In this document: positions 23,201-34,164 of the stretch, piece by piece
Layout of the letters: every line of letters begins with the position of its first letter
Numbering within the stretch: position 1 is the stretch's first letter
Source of the DNA: Rana temporaria
Lineage: Eukaryota > Chordata > Amphibia > Anura > Ranidae
Direction: 5' to 3'
NCBI RefSeq assembly: GCF_905171775.1
Contig: NC_053494.1
Span: 200,588,498-200,652,497 of the forward strand
DNA length: 64,000 bases
Program-made: the position numbers and the translations under genes
Notes under the pieces: model-generated
What the model was told of the DNA's origin: nothing
The model's input: only the letters and a program-made list of their open reading frames with translations
Database searches by the model: none

Positions 23201-23320
23201 GATCCGTCCATGGGCCTAGAGATCCGTCCATGGGCCTAGAGATCCGTCCATGGGCCTAGAGATCCGTCCATGGGCCTAGAGATCCGTCCATGGGCCTAGA
23301 GATCCGTCCATGGACCTAGA
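23201..23320. repeat. Six-copy 20-bp minisatellite
   Basis: Six head-to-tail units of GATCCGTCCATGGGCCTAGA. The first five are identical and the sixth has one change. It lies about 250 bp before the connexin acceptor. Confidence 0.98.
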
Positions 23321-23590
23321 TCATCCTTTTGAAAATCTATTTAATTTTTATGTGCCGTTTTAATGGTAATTTTGTGTTCATCGGGGAAGATTGTGGTTTT
23401 GTGGATTGTCTGCTAAATAATACATCATAGTGGTAGGCTGCTGCTTCCTTTTTAAACCTTTTTACAGAGTTTGGTTTTTAGCACTTAAACCGATTTTTCT
23501 CCTAAATGTGCTCTGGTTAGATGATTAATTGCTATATATTAATGACTTTTTTTTTTTTTGTATTTGTTTCAGATCTACACATAGCTCACA

Positions 23591-24737
23591 ATGAGCTGGA
23601 GCTTTCTAACCCGCCTTCTCGAAGAGATCAACAACCACTCCACCTTTGTGGGGAAGGTATGGCTGACGATCCTGATCATTTTTCGAATCGTGCTGACGGC
23701 TGTGGGCGGCGAGTCCATCTATTATGATGAACAGAGCAAGTTTGTGTGCAACACGCAGCAGCCCGGTTGTGAGAACGTGTGCTATGATGCTTTCGCGCCC
23801 TTGTCACATGTCCGATTCTGGGTCTTCCAAATCATCCTCATCACAACCCCCTCCATCATGTACTTGGGCTTCGCCATGCACCGCATCGCTCGCCAGCCGG
23901 ACGAGTACAGGAGGCGAATGGAAAAGGTGAAAAGCGTCAAGAAAAGGGCACCAATGGTTCATCGTGGGGCCAGGCGGGATTACGAAGAAGCGGAAGATGA
24001 CAATGAAGAAGACCCAATGATCAGCGAAGAGCTGGTTCCAGAGAAGGATGCTGAGGATAAGAACAGAAAGAAACACGACGGAAGAAGTCGCATCAAGGAG
24101 GACGGGCTGATGAAGGTGTACGTGCTGCAGCTGCTTTTCCGCTCAGTTTTTGAAGTCGGGTTCCTCTTCGGACAATATATTTTGTATGGCTTTGAAGTCG
24201 CCCCATCCTATATATGTACACGAAGCCCGTGTCCTCATACCGTGGACTGTTTTGTGTCTCGTCCCACGGAGAAAACGATCTTCCTCTTCATCATGTATGC
24301 CGTCAGTGGGCTGTGCTTCTTTCTCAACCTCTGTGAGCTCTTCCACCTGGGTGTTGGCGGCATTCGTGATTCCCTGCGGCGGAAAAGGCCGGACACAGAG
24401 GAGGTCCGGGGTTCTAAAAAGACCCCCAGCGCCCCACCTAACTACCACTCTGTGCTGAAAAAAGGGAAGGTCCCCAATGGCAAGCTATATCCAGCAAATG
24501 GTGGGTCTGAAGCTTTTGAGTTGCCGGTGACCCATTCAGGACTGCATGAGCTGGACCAACTGCGTCAACATCTCAAGCAGGCCCAAGAGCAACTGGACTT
24601 GGCCTTTCAGTTGAACAGCATGGCAAACACAGCCCATCCGTCAAGGAGTAGCAGTCCAGAAGCAAACAGCATAGCGGCCGAGCAGAACAGACTCAACTTT
24701 GCTCAGGAGAAGGGGGGAGGAGTCTGTGAAAAATCAG
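23591..24737 (+). CDS. gjc1/gjc4-like: Gamma-class connexin (Cx45/Cx43.4-like), main coding exon
   Basis: Gap-junction channel subunit of the plasma membrane; six form a connexon that docks with one on the next cell. Residues 1-20 are the cytoplasmic N-terminus starting MSWSFLTRLLEE, as in gamma connexins. Four membrane segments lie near 21-41, 76-98, 176-200 and 228-252. Extracellular loop 1 has C53, C60, C64 (C-x6-C-x3-C) and loop 2 has C209, C214, C220 (C-x4-C-x5-C), the canonical connexin pattern. The cytoplasmic loop (about 101-172) is long, with an acidic run near 131-141, typical of the gamma group. The tail has a predicted helix (about 318-342) and the segment AAEQNRLNFAQEK. It lacks the SVWI end of mammalian GJC1/GJC2, so I favour the Cx43.4 (GJC4) lineage over GJC1. 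A pyrimidine-rich acceptor ending at 23572 puts 18 nt of 5' UTR before the ATG, fitting a separate upstream 5' exon, which I could not place. The exon most likely ends at the donor at 24738; unspliced, the frame continues to 24808. Confidence 0.93.
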
Positions 24738-24808
24738 GTAAGGGCAAAAGAGGTCTTAAGTTATCAAGTAGACTGCTGATCCTGCCAGTACCCCACTTCC
24801 TCTCCTAG
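24738..24808 (+). other. Possible read-through C-terminal extension of the connexin
   Basis: If the donor at 24738 is not used, the connexin frame stays open for 22 more codons and stops at 24806-24808. The tail is basic then hydrophobic (starts KGKRG, ends PHFLS) and resembles no connexin tail I know. It begins exactly at a CAG|GTAAGG donor, so it is more likely intronic than coding. Confidence 0.4.
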
Positions 24809-24960
24809 GGTGACAACACTCATATCTTCATCACCCTAACCTACTTTTCTGATTTTTAAATACCAGTGTAGTCCACAGAAAATGGCTTGGAAAGCTGATA
24901 ACAATTTTTGACAGAGTACAGGAAGTTAAAAGGGCACATGGATTCTGGCAAGATCAGCAA

Positions 24961-24987
24961 ATGTTGTTGTTGTTGTTGTTGTTGTTG
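24961..24987. repeat. (GTT)n tract followed by poly-T
   Basis: About nine GTT units and then a T run to about 25009. Confidence 0.9.
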
Positions 24988-25134
24988 GTGTTTTTTTTTT
25001 TTTTTTTTTAAACTTTATTGACTTTCACAAAAGGACTTATTATAACCAGTCCAGGAAAGTGAAATGCGTTCTGTGGGCAGTGAGTGGTTGGACTCCATTC
25101 ACGTTTTGGTGAATCCAGTTGAGAATCACGGCAA

Positions 25135-26170
25135 CTACAGTGGAGAAAATTATTTGATCCCTTGCAGATTTAGTAAATTTGCCTACTTACAAAATGAAGG
25201 GTCTATCATTTTTATCATGGGTGTGTTTTAATAGAGACAGAATATCAACCAAAAATCTAGAGGGAAAAAAAACGCATGATATAAAAATGTTATGTTCTAA
25301 ATAAAACATGACTTGGTGTAGAAACCCTTGTTGGCAAGCACAGAGTTTAAGACATTTCTTGTAGTTGGTGACCAGGTTTTCACACATCTCAGGAGGGATT
25401 TTGGTCCACTCTTAACATATCTTATTCTTTAAATCCTTAAAGCGGATCTCCACCCTAAAGTGAAGTCGCGCTGATCGGCATCCTCTCCCCCCCCCCCCCC
25501 CTCCGGTGTCACATTTGACACCTTTCAGGGGGAGGGGGGTGCAGATACCTGTCTAAAGACAGGTATTTGCACCCACTTCCGGCCACACGTCACGGGCAAA
25601 AGACGGGTTTTTCCTGACATCCCGTCCGTCCCCCATTGTGTGCTGGGAACACTCGGCTCCCAGCACACAGCGTGTGAGCCAATCGGCGGGCGCAGCGCGA
25701 CTTGCGCATGCGCCGTAGGGAACCGGGCAGTGAAGCCGGAGCGCTTCACTTCCTGGTTCCCTCACCGTGGATGGAGGGGGGAGCAGCAGGGTGATGAGCG
25801 ATCGCTCGTCCTCTGCTGCGGTCGCCACTGGACTCCAGGAGAGGTAAGTGTCCTAATATTAAAAGTCAGCAGCTGCAGTATTTGTAGCTGCTGGCTCTTA
25901 ATAAATTTTTTGAGCTCACATCCGCTTTAAGGTTTCTTTGTCTCTTGGCAACTCGAAGTTTCAGCTCCCTCCTTAAATTTTCTATAGGATTAAGGTCTGG
26001 AGACTGGCTAGGCCACTCTATGACCTTAATGTGCTTCTTCTTGAGCCACTCCTTTTGTTGCCTTGGCGGTATGTTTTGGGTCGTTATCATGCTGGAAGAC
26101 CCATCTTTAGTGTTCCGGCTGAGGGAAGAAGGTTCTTGTGCAATATTTTACAATACATGGCCCCTTTTGA
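25135..26170 (-). pseudogene. Tc1-type transposase 3' half, - strand, split by a TTAA element
   Basis: Read on the - strand, 26090-25944 encodes the end of a Tc1 transposase (SQSPDLNPIENLRRELK, where the family usually has IENLW). The relic continues beyond the nested element to a terminal region near 25135-25260. Stops and a gross insertion make it inactive. It faces the + strand half at 26225-27290. Confidence 0.75.
25441..25926. mobile_element. TTAA-flanked fold-back element (B family), 486 bp, inside a Tc1 relic
   Basis: TTAA at 25437-25440 and 25927-25930. Ends AGCGGATCTCCACCC and GAGCTCACATCCGCT. Removing it rejoins the flanking Tc1 sequence at a single TTAA. A truncated relative is at 40746-41270. 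Confidence 0.8.
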
Positions 26171-26192
26171 CAAGTGGCAAGGTCGCTCTGTA

Positions 26193-26223
<31 letters not shown>

Positions 26224-26224
26224 G

Positions 26225-27290
26225 TGTGTGATGCTTTGGGGCTGTTTCTCTGCTAAAGGTACAGGCCGACTTTGCCGAATAAAGGGGGCAATGAAAAGGG
26301 CCGCATATTATAAAATCTTGGATAAGAACCTTCTTCCCTCAGCTAGATGGGTCTTCCAGCATGACAATGACCCAAAACATACCATCTAGGCAACAAAGGA
26401 GTGGCTCAAGTAAAAGCACATTAAAGCGGGAGTTCACCCGAAAAACAATTTTTAACATTAGATTGATGCTCATTTTGTCAAGGGGAATCGGGTGTTTTTT
26501 TTTGTTTTTTTTTTAAATCGAAGCTGTACTTACCGTTTTAGAGAGTGATCTTCTCCGCCGCTTCTAGGTATGGTCTTCGGGATTGTGCGTTCCTATTTTG
26601 ATTGACAGGCTTCCGACGGTCGCATACATCGCGTCACGAGTACCCGAAAGAAGCCGAACGTCGGTGCAGCTCTATACGGCGCCTGCGCACCGACGTTTGG
26701 TTACTTTCGGAAAATCGTAACGCGATGTATGCGACCGTCGGAAGCCTGCCAATCAAATAGGAACGCCCATACCCGGAAGCGGCAGAGTAGATCTATCTCT
26801 AAAACAGTAAGTACTGCTTCGATTTTTTTAAAAAAAACACCAGATTCCCCTTGACAAAATGAGCCTCAATCTAATGTTAAAAATTACGTTTTTGGGTGAA
26901 CCTCCACTTTAAGGTCATGGAGAGGCCAGACCTTAATCCTATAGAAAATTTATGGAGGGAGCTGAAACTTTGAGTTGCCAATAAACCTTAAGGATTTAGA
27001 GAAGATCTGTAACGAGTGGCCCAAACTCCCTCCGGAGATGTGTGCAAACCTGATCACCAACTACAAGAAACGTCTTGCCTCTGCCTGCCTGCCTGCCAAC
27101 AAGGGTTTCTCCACCAAGTACCAAGTCATGCTTTGCTTGGGGATCAAGTACTTATTTCACTCACTGAACTGTAACTCATTTATAGCATTGTTTTATGTGG
27201 TGTGTGTGTTTTTTTTTTTTTTTTTTTTTTTGTGGATATTTTGTCTATCAATTTTAAAATACACCTATGATGCAAAGAAATTAAGGGTCT
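26225..27290 (+). pseudogene. Tc1-type transposase 3' half, + strand, split by a TTAA element
   Basis: 26230-26400 encodes VMLWGCFSAKGTG and then FQHDNDPKHT, conserved Tc1 blocks including the second catalytic Asp. After the nested element, 26912-27110 continues with RPDLNPIENLWRELK. Several stops occur. It is the mirror partner of the - strand half to its left, separated by a T run (26196-26223). Confidence 0.8.
26425..26908. mobile_element. TTAA-flanked fold-back element (A family), 484 bp, inside a Tc1 relic
   Basis: TTAA at 26421-26424 and 26909-26912. Ends AGCGGGAGTTCACCCG and GGGTGAACCTCCACT. Excision restores the Tc1 reading relic across one TTAA. Confidence 0.85.
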
Positions 27291-28404
27291 ATAATTAAAG
27301 TTGGCAAACTTCTGCAGGGGGTCAAATTTCCCCATTGACGTCTATGTGAGACTGATGGCTCCCTCAGATAATTGCGGCCGCTTGCATGTAGTTGCTCAGA
27401 GTGATTACCTGCGAATGATCGACCCTGATCGTGGACAGTCTGCATCCAGGGCCGACTAGTCACCCTGCTAAGTCTCCTACATGTGATCACTAATGGGGTC
27501 CAACCACTTTCTGTCCATAGAGGGAAGTTCTAGTTTGGGTTTCTTGCATTTTAAAGCAAATCTATGCAGGTCCAAACAGGTTTGTGTTCATCCCCCTGCA
27601 CCACGTACACAATTTTTCCTTTCCTGCTATTCAGAGGAAAATGCTATGCAAACCAGCATTGCTTGCCACAGAGTAAGGGTCCGTTCACCGCAATGTGCAC
27701 GTTACCAAACTGCAATTGTGTAAAGTCTGTAAAACGCCCATTAGGACCCTTTTCACGGCCTTCTGAATGGCACCTACCCAGTGCGCTTGATTTGCAGCAC
27801 CGTGCACGACAATGCTGCTTGCACAATTTTTGCTTTGTTGCATCAGGCAGACCATTCATATAAATAGGGTGCTGCAAGACCACGCATTGTGCGACCCTGT
27901 GTGCGTCAATTCCCTGCATGGAACTGGGCTGCTCTTTTTAACAGCAGTAAATCTGACACAGGCTCGCTTTCATGGAAATTTGTTATGGGAGAAACGTGGA
28001 AGTTGCCATTACTGACCTTTCTGAAAATGCTAGATGCCGTGACCTTTTTGGTTGCTAATCCCGAACAAGTAAGGAATTCAGCTCTTGTTTGTGCCATGCT
28101 TGCTCCAACTCGGTGGTAAGAAGTGAGAGCCAGGGAACTAGCATTTTCAGAATTGGGGTACTGCTGCCAAGGCTTGTGAATTTGATCACTTTTCATTAAA
28201 TACTCTACAATGTAGCACTGCCATAAAGAACAACATTGTGTAGGGGGGTACAAGAGACCCTTTTGTTTGCCATCCAGTCTTAGGAAAGGGCAATAGGGCG
28301 CTTCAGCTACAAATATTCTGATGGAGCTGTTGGTCTCTGCCCAAGCCTTTGTGTGAAGGTAGGGTTTCGCTGTTTAGGATAAGATCTGGCCGCAGTTTAA
28401 AAAC
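27291..28404. other. Unassigned sequence within the proposed connexin intron
   Basis: A part near 27680-27900 has frog-repeat-like text (GGTCCGTTCACCGCAATG). No coding region supported. Confidence 0.3.
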
Positions 28405-28407
28405 TCA

Positions 28408-29086
28408 GGGCCAGATTCACGTAGAATCGCGGCGTAACGTATCGTAGATACGTTACACCGCTGCAAGTTTTCATAGCAAGTGCCTGATTCACAAAGCACT
28501 TGCGAGAAAACTTACGCTGGCGTAAGCCTGCGTAATTCAAAGGGGCGTGTGCCATTTAAATTAGGCACGCTGGACCTACTGCGCATGCTCCGTTTTGAAA
28601 TTCCCGCCGTGCTTTGCGTGAAGTGATGTCATTTTTTCGAACGGCGACGTGCGTAGCATACTTTCGTGTTCCCGGACATCTTACGCAAGAACAAAAAAAT
28701 GTTACATTTCGACGCGGGAACGACGGCCATACTCTATACAGCACATACGTGTGCTGTGTAAAGTTGGGGCACCTAAAACGACGACTAACTTTGCGACTGG
28801 AAACTAGACTAGCAGCGACGTAGCGAACGCGAAAAACCGTCGTGGATCGCCGTAACTACTAATTTGCATACCCGACGCTGGTTTACGACGCGAACTCCCC
28901 CCAGCGGCGGCCGAGGTATTGCATCCTAAGATCCGACAGTGTAATTCAATTATACCTGTCGGATCTTAGGGCTAACTATGCGTAACTGATTCTATGAATC
29001 AGTCGCATAGTTAGGAAGCCCCTAAAACAGAGATACGATGGCGTATCAGGAGATACGCCGTCGTATCTCTTTTGTGAATCTGGGCC
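28408..29086. mobile_element. Fold-back element 'GGGCCAGATTCACG', 679 bp, TCA duplication
   Basis: Ends GGGCCAGATTCACG and GTGAATCTGGGCC. TCA flanks both sides (28405-28407, 29087-29089). A 3-bp duplication suits Harbinger-like elements. Interior rich in TACGATACG-type motifs. One of six copies in the window. Confidence 0.75.
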
Positions 29087-29089
29087 TCA

Positions 29090-29787
29090 AGGCTGAAGTA
29101 GTAGATCCTCCTACAAAAGTCATGAAATAAAGATTAAATCTTACCCGTGTTTGAGATTTTTTGACCAAGTTGTCACACAGTAGCCTAAGGCCTTTATAGG
29201 GGCTAATGGGTTAGAGGCGGTACAGTATGGTAAGTGAACGAGAGCTTTGTCCATGCAAGGCAGAACAGGTGCACTTTAAATGCGCACTGGTTAGAGCTTG
29301 CGCTGGAACGAGGATGCCCTACCTGCCCTCGTGTGGACCAATTGCCAGCGCTGTCATATAAGCAGAGTATCGTGCTTCGCCTTGGGAGCCTGAATTTCCA
29401 GGACCCCCTAGTAAACCGCAGCATATAAATAACAAACCCTGCAAGGCAATGGCATAATGTGCTAGTATGCATCACATACTAGCACATGAAATCCTTGCCT
29501 TAGAACGAAGCCCTCCAGCGGTGCGCTGACAGGGCTCCCATCTTACCCCGGCCTTCCTTCCGGGTTCACGGGTTCTGGCTGTTTGAGTGACCAGGACAGC
29601 AGTGACGTCACTCATGTGCGTGCGTTCGGGAGCCCTAGACTCGGTATGCCAGACCTTCAGAGCTCATGTGCCAGTGAGGTTACCGGCTGCATCAAGTGTA
29701 AATAAGTCCAAGTTTTAGGAGCTATTCACTGTACCTACAGGTAAGCTTTATTATAGGTTTACCTGTAGGTACAAAAATTACTTCCGA
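29090..29787. other. Unassigned sequence ending in a palindrome
   Basis: A hairpin at 29732-29773 pairs GTACCTACAGGTAAGC with its near complement. No gene recognised. Confidence 0.4.
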
Positions 29788-30476
29788 TGGTTGGGGTTGG
29801 GCTTTGCGTTTTGGTTGGGCTTTGCGTTTTGGTTGGGCTTTGCGTTTTGGTTGGGCTCTGGTTGGGTTTTGGTTGGGTTTTGGTTGGGCTTTGCGTTTTG
29901 GTTGGGCTTTGCGTTTTGGTTGGGCTTTGCGTTTTGGTTGGGCTTTGCGTTTTGGTTGGGCTTTGCGTTTTGGTTGGGCTTTGCGTTTGGTTGGGTTTTG
30001 CGTTTGGTTGGGTTTTGCGTTGGTTGGGTTTTGCGTTGGTTGGGTTTTGCGTTGGTTGGGTTTTGCGTTGGTTGGGTTTTGCGTTTGGTTGGGTTTTGCG
30101 TTTGGTTGGGCTCTGGTTGGGTTTTGCGTTTGGTTGGGCTCTGGTTGGGTTTTGCGTTTGGTTGGGCTCTGGTTGGGTTTTGCGTTTGGTTGGGCTCTGG
30201 TTGGGTTTTGCGTTTTTGGGTTTTGCGTTTGGTTGGGCTCTGGTTGGGTTTTGCGTTTGGTTGGGCTCTGGTTGGGTTTTGCGTTTGGTTGGGCTCTGGT
30301 TGGGTTTTGCGTTTGGTTGGGCTCTGGTTGGGTTTTGCGTTTGGTTGGGCTCTGGTTGGGTTTTGCGTTTTTGGGTTTTGCGTTTGGTTGGGCTCTGGTT
30401 GGGTTTTGCGTTTTTGGGTTTTGCGTTTGGTTGGGCTCTGGTTGGGTTTTGCGTTTTGGTTGGGCTTTGGGCTTTT
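29788..30476. repeat. GGTTGGGTTTTGCGTTT minisatellite, about 690 bp
   Basis: Tandem units of roughly 17 and 29 bp built from GGTTGGGCTTTGCGTTTT and GGTTGGGCTCTGGTTGGGTT. It lacks stops in several frames on both strands, so it yields 230-270 residue open frames (LVGLWLGFAFGWA type, or KPNQSPTKRKTQ type on -), which are not genes. G-runs of three recur on the + strand. It ends about 140 bp before the proposed connexin acceptor. Confidence 0.95.
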
Positions 30477-30619
30477 TCGTTGGTTATGGTCACATTTTAT
30501 AGACCTAGGAATGACGTTCGTTTCTCAAGATGTTGGATTTTGCAAGTTGTAATTATTTTATTAAAAGCTTTATGGATTTTTGTAGTACTTTACTAATGCT
30601 TTTCACTTTTTTTTCACAG

Positions 30620-30627
30620 GTTTGTGA
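30620..30627 (+). CDS. gjc1/gjc4-like: Proposed last coding exon of the connexin (Gly-Leu-stop) leading into 3' UTR
   Basis: The main exon can end at a strong donor (CAG|GTAAGG, intron from 24738) in phase 1. At 30608-30619 a pyrimidine tract ending in TTTTCACAG forms a good acceptor. Joining the two completes a glycine codon, then TTG and TGA, so the protein ends ...CEKSGL at 384 residues. That length suits a connexin of about 43 kDa. The intron would be 5,882 bp, filled with transposons. The sequence after 30627 looks like ordinary 3' UTR. The join is inferred from splice signals and reading phase only, with no transcript. The alternative is that the main exon is terminal and the protein ends 22 residues later at 24808. 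Confidence 0.5.
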
Positions 30628-32280
30628 TATTCGTAGGATGGGGTTGGGGAGACGGGGGACTTGAAGCATTGCCAATCGTGAACGACAACTGGAATTGAAT
30701 TACCATGAGGGTCCTGACCCCTCCCCCCCGGCCAGGAAACTCTGCGGAGGGTGAAGAAAAGGGAACGTCTATGGAGAGCGCAGTTTTTATGAATAGCTCT
30801 CTGTTTTCTGACTGCAAAAGCTGCATCGTCTTCTGGAAAGTTATTGAAATATTGCTGTTAATCCCGCTCCCTGCTGATGGCTGGAGCAGAGCCCCTCCCC
30901 CGGCAGAAGTAAATGCTACTGGTTTACAAGGACTACCAGCCACCCGCTTCAGGAGCAGCAGCAAGGGCTATGGCTGGCTGGCTCCGTTATTTTTTGTCTT
31001 AACATTTTTTTATAACCTTTTTTTATTTTTGGTTTGTTCTATTTTTTATTCTTGTTTCAATTGAAGAATGTTACATTGGTTGAAATGTGTTTTGAACATG
31101 GTGGTACTGGAACATTTCAATGTTTTTCATAAAAAGGGAGATGGCTTTTTGGCCAGATTTTTTTTTTCTATTTTATTTTATATATGATAAAGTTAATGTA
31201 ACCACAACTGCAGCAGTGTGGAAGTTATCGGTACAGATGGAGCATCGTCGGTTTAAATCTAGAAGGCCTAACCACAATGGAGGGGCCCCCCTTTTTCTTT
31301 TTTCTCTTCTTTCATGGAGGCCAACAAAGGGAATTTGTGCTGGGGATGTTTGTTTGACTGTTTTTTTTATAATATTTTTTTTTTTTAATGTGCATATTTT
31401 TTAGTTTTGTAAAAAGTTCAAGAAACGGTGTCTGCTGTGCCGACGCGTTCTATGCATCAGGTCAAGTCGGTGTGAAAGACTTTCTAGTGGGGGGGAGGAG
31501 AACCAACATTTCCAACCTCATAAAGAGAAAAAAAAAAGCTTTAACATTCCATTGCCTCTCCTTCCCCCTCTTGCACACCTCTAGTCTCGGAGTGGTACGA
31601 CCCTGCTGTGCCACTTTGCTATTCCAAGGGCTGAGCTGATCCACTTCAGCTTTTTGAAAGGGGGGGGTTATACCTCTTAACCCTTTTTTTTTTGCAGCCA
31701 ACAGGTTTAGTCCATCTGGCAGCAAAGGGTTGAAGCTGCACATTCCTAAAGACTTTGCAAATACCAAAAGTGTCTTCTGGAGGAACGCAAAAGGGAGTTT
31801 GTCTTCCTTTCTGTACAGAGGTGAAGAGCTGTCTAAACGCTTTTTTTTAAGGGCGACTACAGCTGTTTAAATATGTTACTTGATGTGCGTTTGAACAAGT
31901 GTTGTGTTTCTTTGTTTTTCTTTCTTTGCAGCAATTTGTGCTAGGGACAATTTAAAAGTAGGTAAATCATCGCAGGGTAAATGCAACATTTTTGGAGCGG
32001 CTGCACTTGTAATGGATTGGTATGGGGTAGGGTCATATGGCTGATCAAAGGGCAGACCTTCCCTTTTAATTGCCGTATGCTTGTTTGTGTTTTTCTATAA
32101 TCCCGAGAGCTGGTGTCTCAGGCTCGATTCGCCTCCATGCAATGTTGCCTTTTGATCGTTTCTGCCGTACTTTCCAAAAATACAGAGGCAGAAAATGCAT
32201 TGATGTGGACGTATTCCCTAGGAACCCATGTTAATGTCCTTTTTGCAACAAAAAAAAAAGTGTGAAAAAAACGCATTGGT
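30628..32280 (+). other. Candidate connexin 3' UTR, no fold-back element recognised
   Basis: About 1.65 kb of low-repeat sequence follows the proposed TGA. It has T-rich runs near 31000-31050, 31150-31190 and 31360-31390, and no TIR-bounded element that I can see. It contains an open frame (30705-31064) without domain similarity that I take as chance. By eye I found no AATAAA in this stretch, so the 3' end is undetermined. Assignment to the connexin transcript is inference from position. Confidence 0.35.
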
Positions 32281-32566
32281 GTGAATGGAGCCTTAGAAAT
32301 CATTCAGACTGGCACTGAGGGCCACTCTTCCGCGCTGAACTGCTTTTTGCTGCATGTGCATCCGCCTCGGAGCTGCCCGCAGGCAGTCCATAGACGTGGA
32401 AGCAGAGGCTGCACCGACAGTGGCATATCAAAAATGTGTAGCCTCTGCTTCCACTTCTATGGACTGCCTGCGGGCAGCTCAGAGGGCGGATGCACATGCA
32501 GCAAGGAGGCCAGATCTCGATGCCGGTTTGAATGAGCCCTTATACTGTACATGCCCAGTATCCATC
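32281..32566. repeat. Hairpin with about 64-nt arms
   Basis: From about 32350 to 32505, TGCATGTGCATCCGCC...GTGGAAGCAGAGGC pairs with GCCTCTGCTTCCAC...GGCGGATGCACATGCA around a short loop near 32415-32440. Confidence 0.75.
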
Positions 32567-32570
32567 TTAA

Positions 32571-33109
32571 AGGGGTGGTTCACCCTAAAAACTACTTTCT
32601 TATTGCACTGCCCCCCCACATTACAATACGATTAAGCCTATTATTATTTTTTTGATGCTGTACATACCTTTGTACAGCATATTCACCCGTGGCTTCCGGC
32701 TTGCGAGTCCCGCGAGAGTGGGCGTTCCTAACATGTCTGTGATTGACGTTTTGCCCAAAAACGAGCTCCCCCCCCCCCCCCCCCCCCCCCGTCTCGTAAG
32801 CCGCGTCACGATTGGCGAAAGGAGCCGAACGGCGATGCGCAGTATAGCGCCGACTCGCCGTTCGGCTCCTTTCGCAAACCGTGACGCGGCTTACGTGACG
32901 GGGGGGGGGGGAGCTCGTTTTTGGGCAAAACGTTAATCAGACATGTTAGGAATGCCCACTCCCGCGGGACTCGCAACCCGGATGCCACGGGTGAATATGC
33001 TGTACAAAGGTATGTACAGCATCAAAAAAAATAATAATAGGCTTAATCGTATTGTAATGTGGGGGGCCATTGTAATAAAAAAAAGTAGTTTTTAGGGTGA
33101 ACCACCCCT
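32571..33109. mobile_element. TTAA-flanked fold-back element (C family), 539 bp
   Basis: TTAA at 32567-32570 and 33110-33113. Ends AGGGGTGGTTCACCCTAAAA and TTTTAGGGTGAACCACCCCT. Arms nearly perfect, with C and G runs near the centre and GGAGCCGAACGGCG motifs. Confidence 0.85.
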
Positions 33110-33225
33110 TTAAAGTGGTCATTCTTGGTCAGATCGGAGAGATCAGCATGACTTGTCTTTTATGGTCAGCAGTAATGGTAACGGCTCCCCGGAAGATACC
33201 AGTGATCTGCCGATATGGTTCTGGC

Positions 33226-33491
33226 TAACGTGAAAGTTCCTTTAAGGACTCCGCAGGCGCAAACTTGCCGACGGAAATCTCCGAACCTCGGCCGGCATCC
33301 AGGGCGACGTGGATTTCGAGAAAAAGTGGCCAGTCGGCCTCACGCTCCGCTCGCTCGGCCTCCTGGCTCTTTTTTTAACATCCTCCAATCCACGGGGATG
33401 TTAAAGAATGAGCCTGGATGCCGGGCGAGGTTCGGAGATTTCCGTCGGCAAGTTTGCGCCTGCGCAGTCCTTGAAGGAACTTTCCCGTTAG
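33226..33491. mobile_element. Fold-back element, 'CTAACGTGAAAGTTCC' ends
   Basis: Arms of more than 90 bp (TTTAAGGACTCCGCAGGCGC ... complement ending GGAACTTTCCCGTTAG) around a loop near 33340-33390. No target duplication identified. Confidence 0.7.
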
Positions 33492-34150
33492 GGGAACCTT
33501 AAGGACAAGTCACCGGCATCGGTAGCAAAAAAACGGCAGAAGTCTTTTTAGGTTGCGTCTGGTACACACAGGCTTGGGTGTTGGGCAACATCGGCCCTTG
33601 TGTATGGCAGCCGATTCGATGGAAAACCAACAGCCGGTGGGTTCCTGATCAGTGTTATCAGCCAGTGGTTAAGGGGGGACAACTCTCCCTCCCCCTGTCA
33701 GTACAGAAAACTCCCCTGCTGTTCTAACATCAGATTGTTAGTACGGCGGATTGTTAGTACAGCAGCTCAGACCCAAGCTGTCAGGTTTTTCTTGGATTTA
33801 AAGGAAATGACTAGTGTGTACTAGGCTTTAGTTTGGAAAAAAAAGCCATTCCCATGTGTCTCTTTATAAGGAAGCCATTGGCCTTCAAACAAGTTACTGC
33901 ATTTTTCTTTTCTTTTTTTTTTCTCTCTAAATCATTCCAATGATGCCATATACAAATCTCTCTGCTCCAGAGCAGACCTTCAGTATTTCATCTTATCGTT
34001 CAATCTAGGGACAATTATAAAAAAAAAATTCTGCAATCATATTTTTAATTTTTTTTCCCCCAACAATCATCCAATTCAATCTTGGTTACAATCAAATGTC
34101 AATATGGTATAATTATAACCTTTCCAGAAATGTAATTATTCAAATATCCT
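33492..34150. other. Unassigned sequence with a possible fold-back
   Basis: 33549-33830 begins GGTACACACAGGC and ends GTGTGTACTAGGC, a probable diverged fold-back. The rest is AT-rich and unassigned. Confidence 0.4.
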
Positions 34151-34164
34151 CTTGGGGGGGGGGG

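Noticed and set aside
23201..23320. CRISPR-like regular 20-bp repeats
   Set aside because: Units are contiguous with no spacers and the genome is vertebrate; it is a minisatellite.
24150..24458. A 102-residue frame within the connexin exon and its opposite-strand shadow
   Set aside because: Out of frame with a clearly conserved connexin; shadow of the real gene.
29759..30596. Four overlapping open frames of 230-270 residues on both strands
   Set aside because: All are translations of the GGTTGGG/TTTGCG minisatellite. They are low-complexity, in several frames at once, with no protein similarity.
30705..31064. A 119-residue open frame after the proposed connexin stop
   Set aside because: No similarity recognised and lies in the presumed 3' UTR; may be chance.
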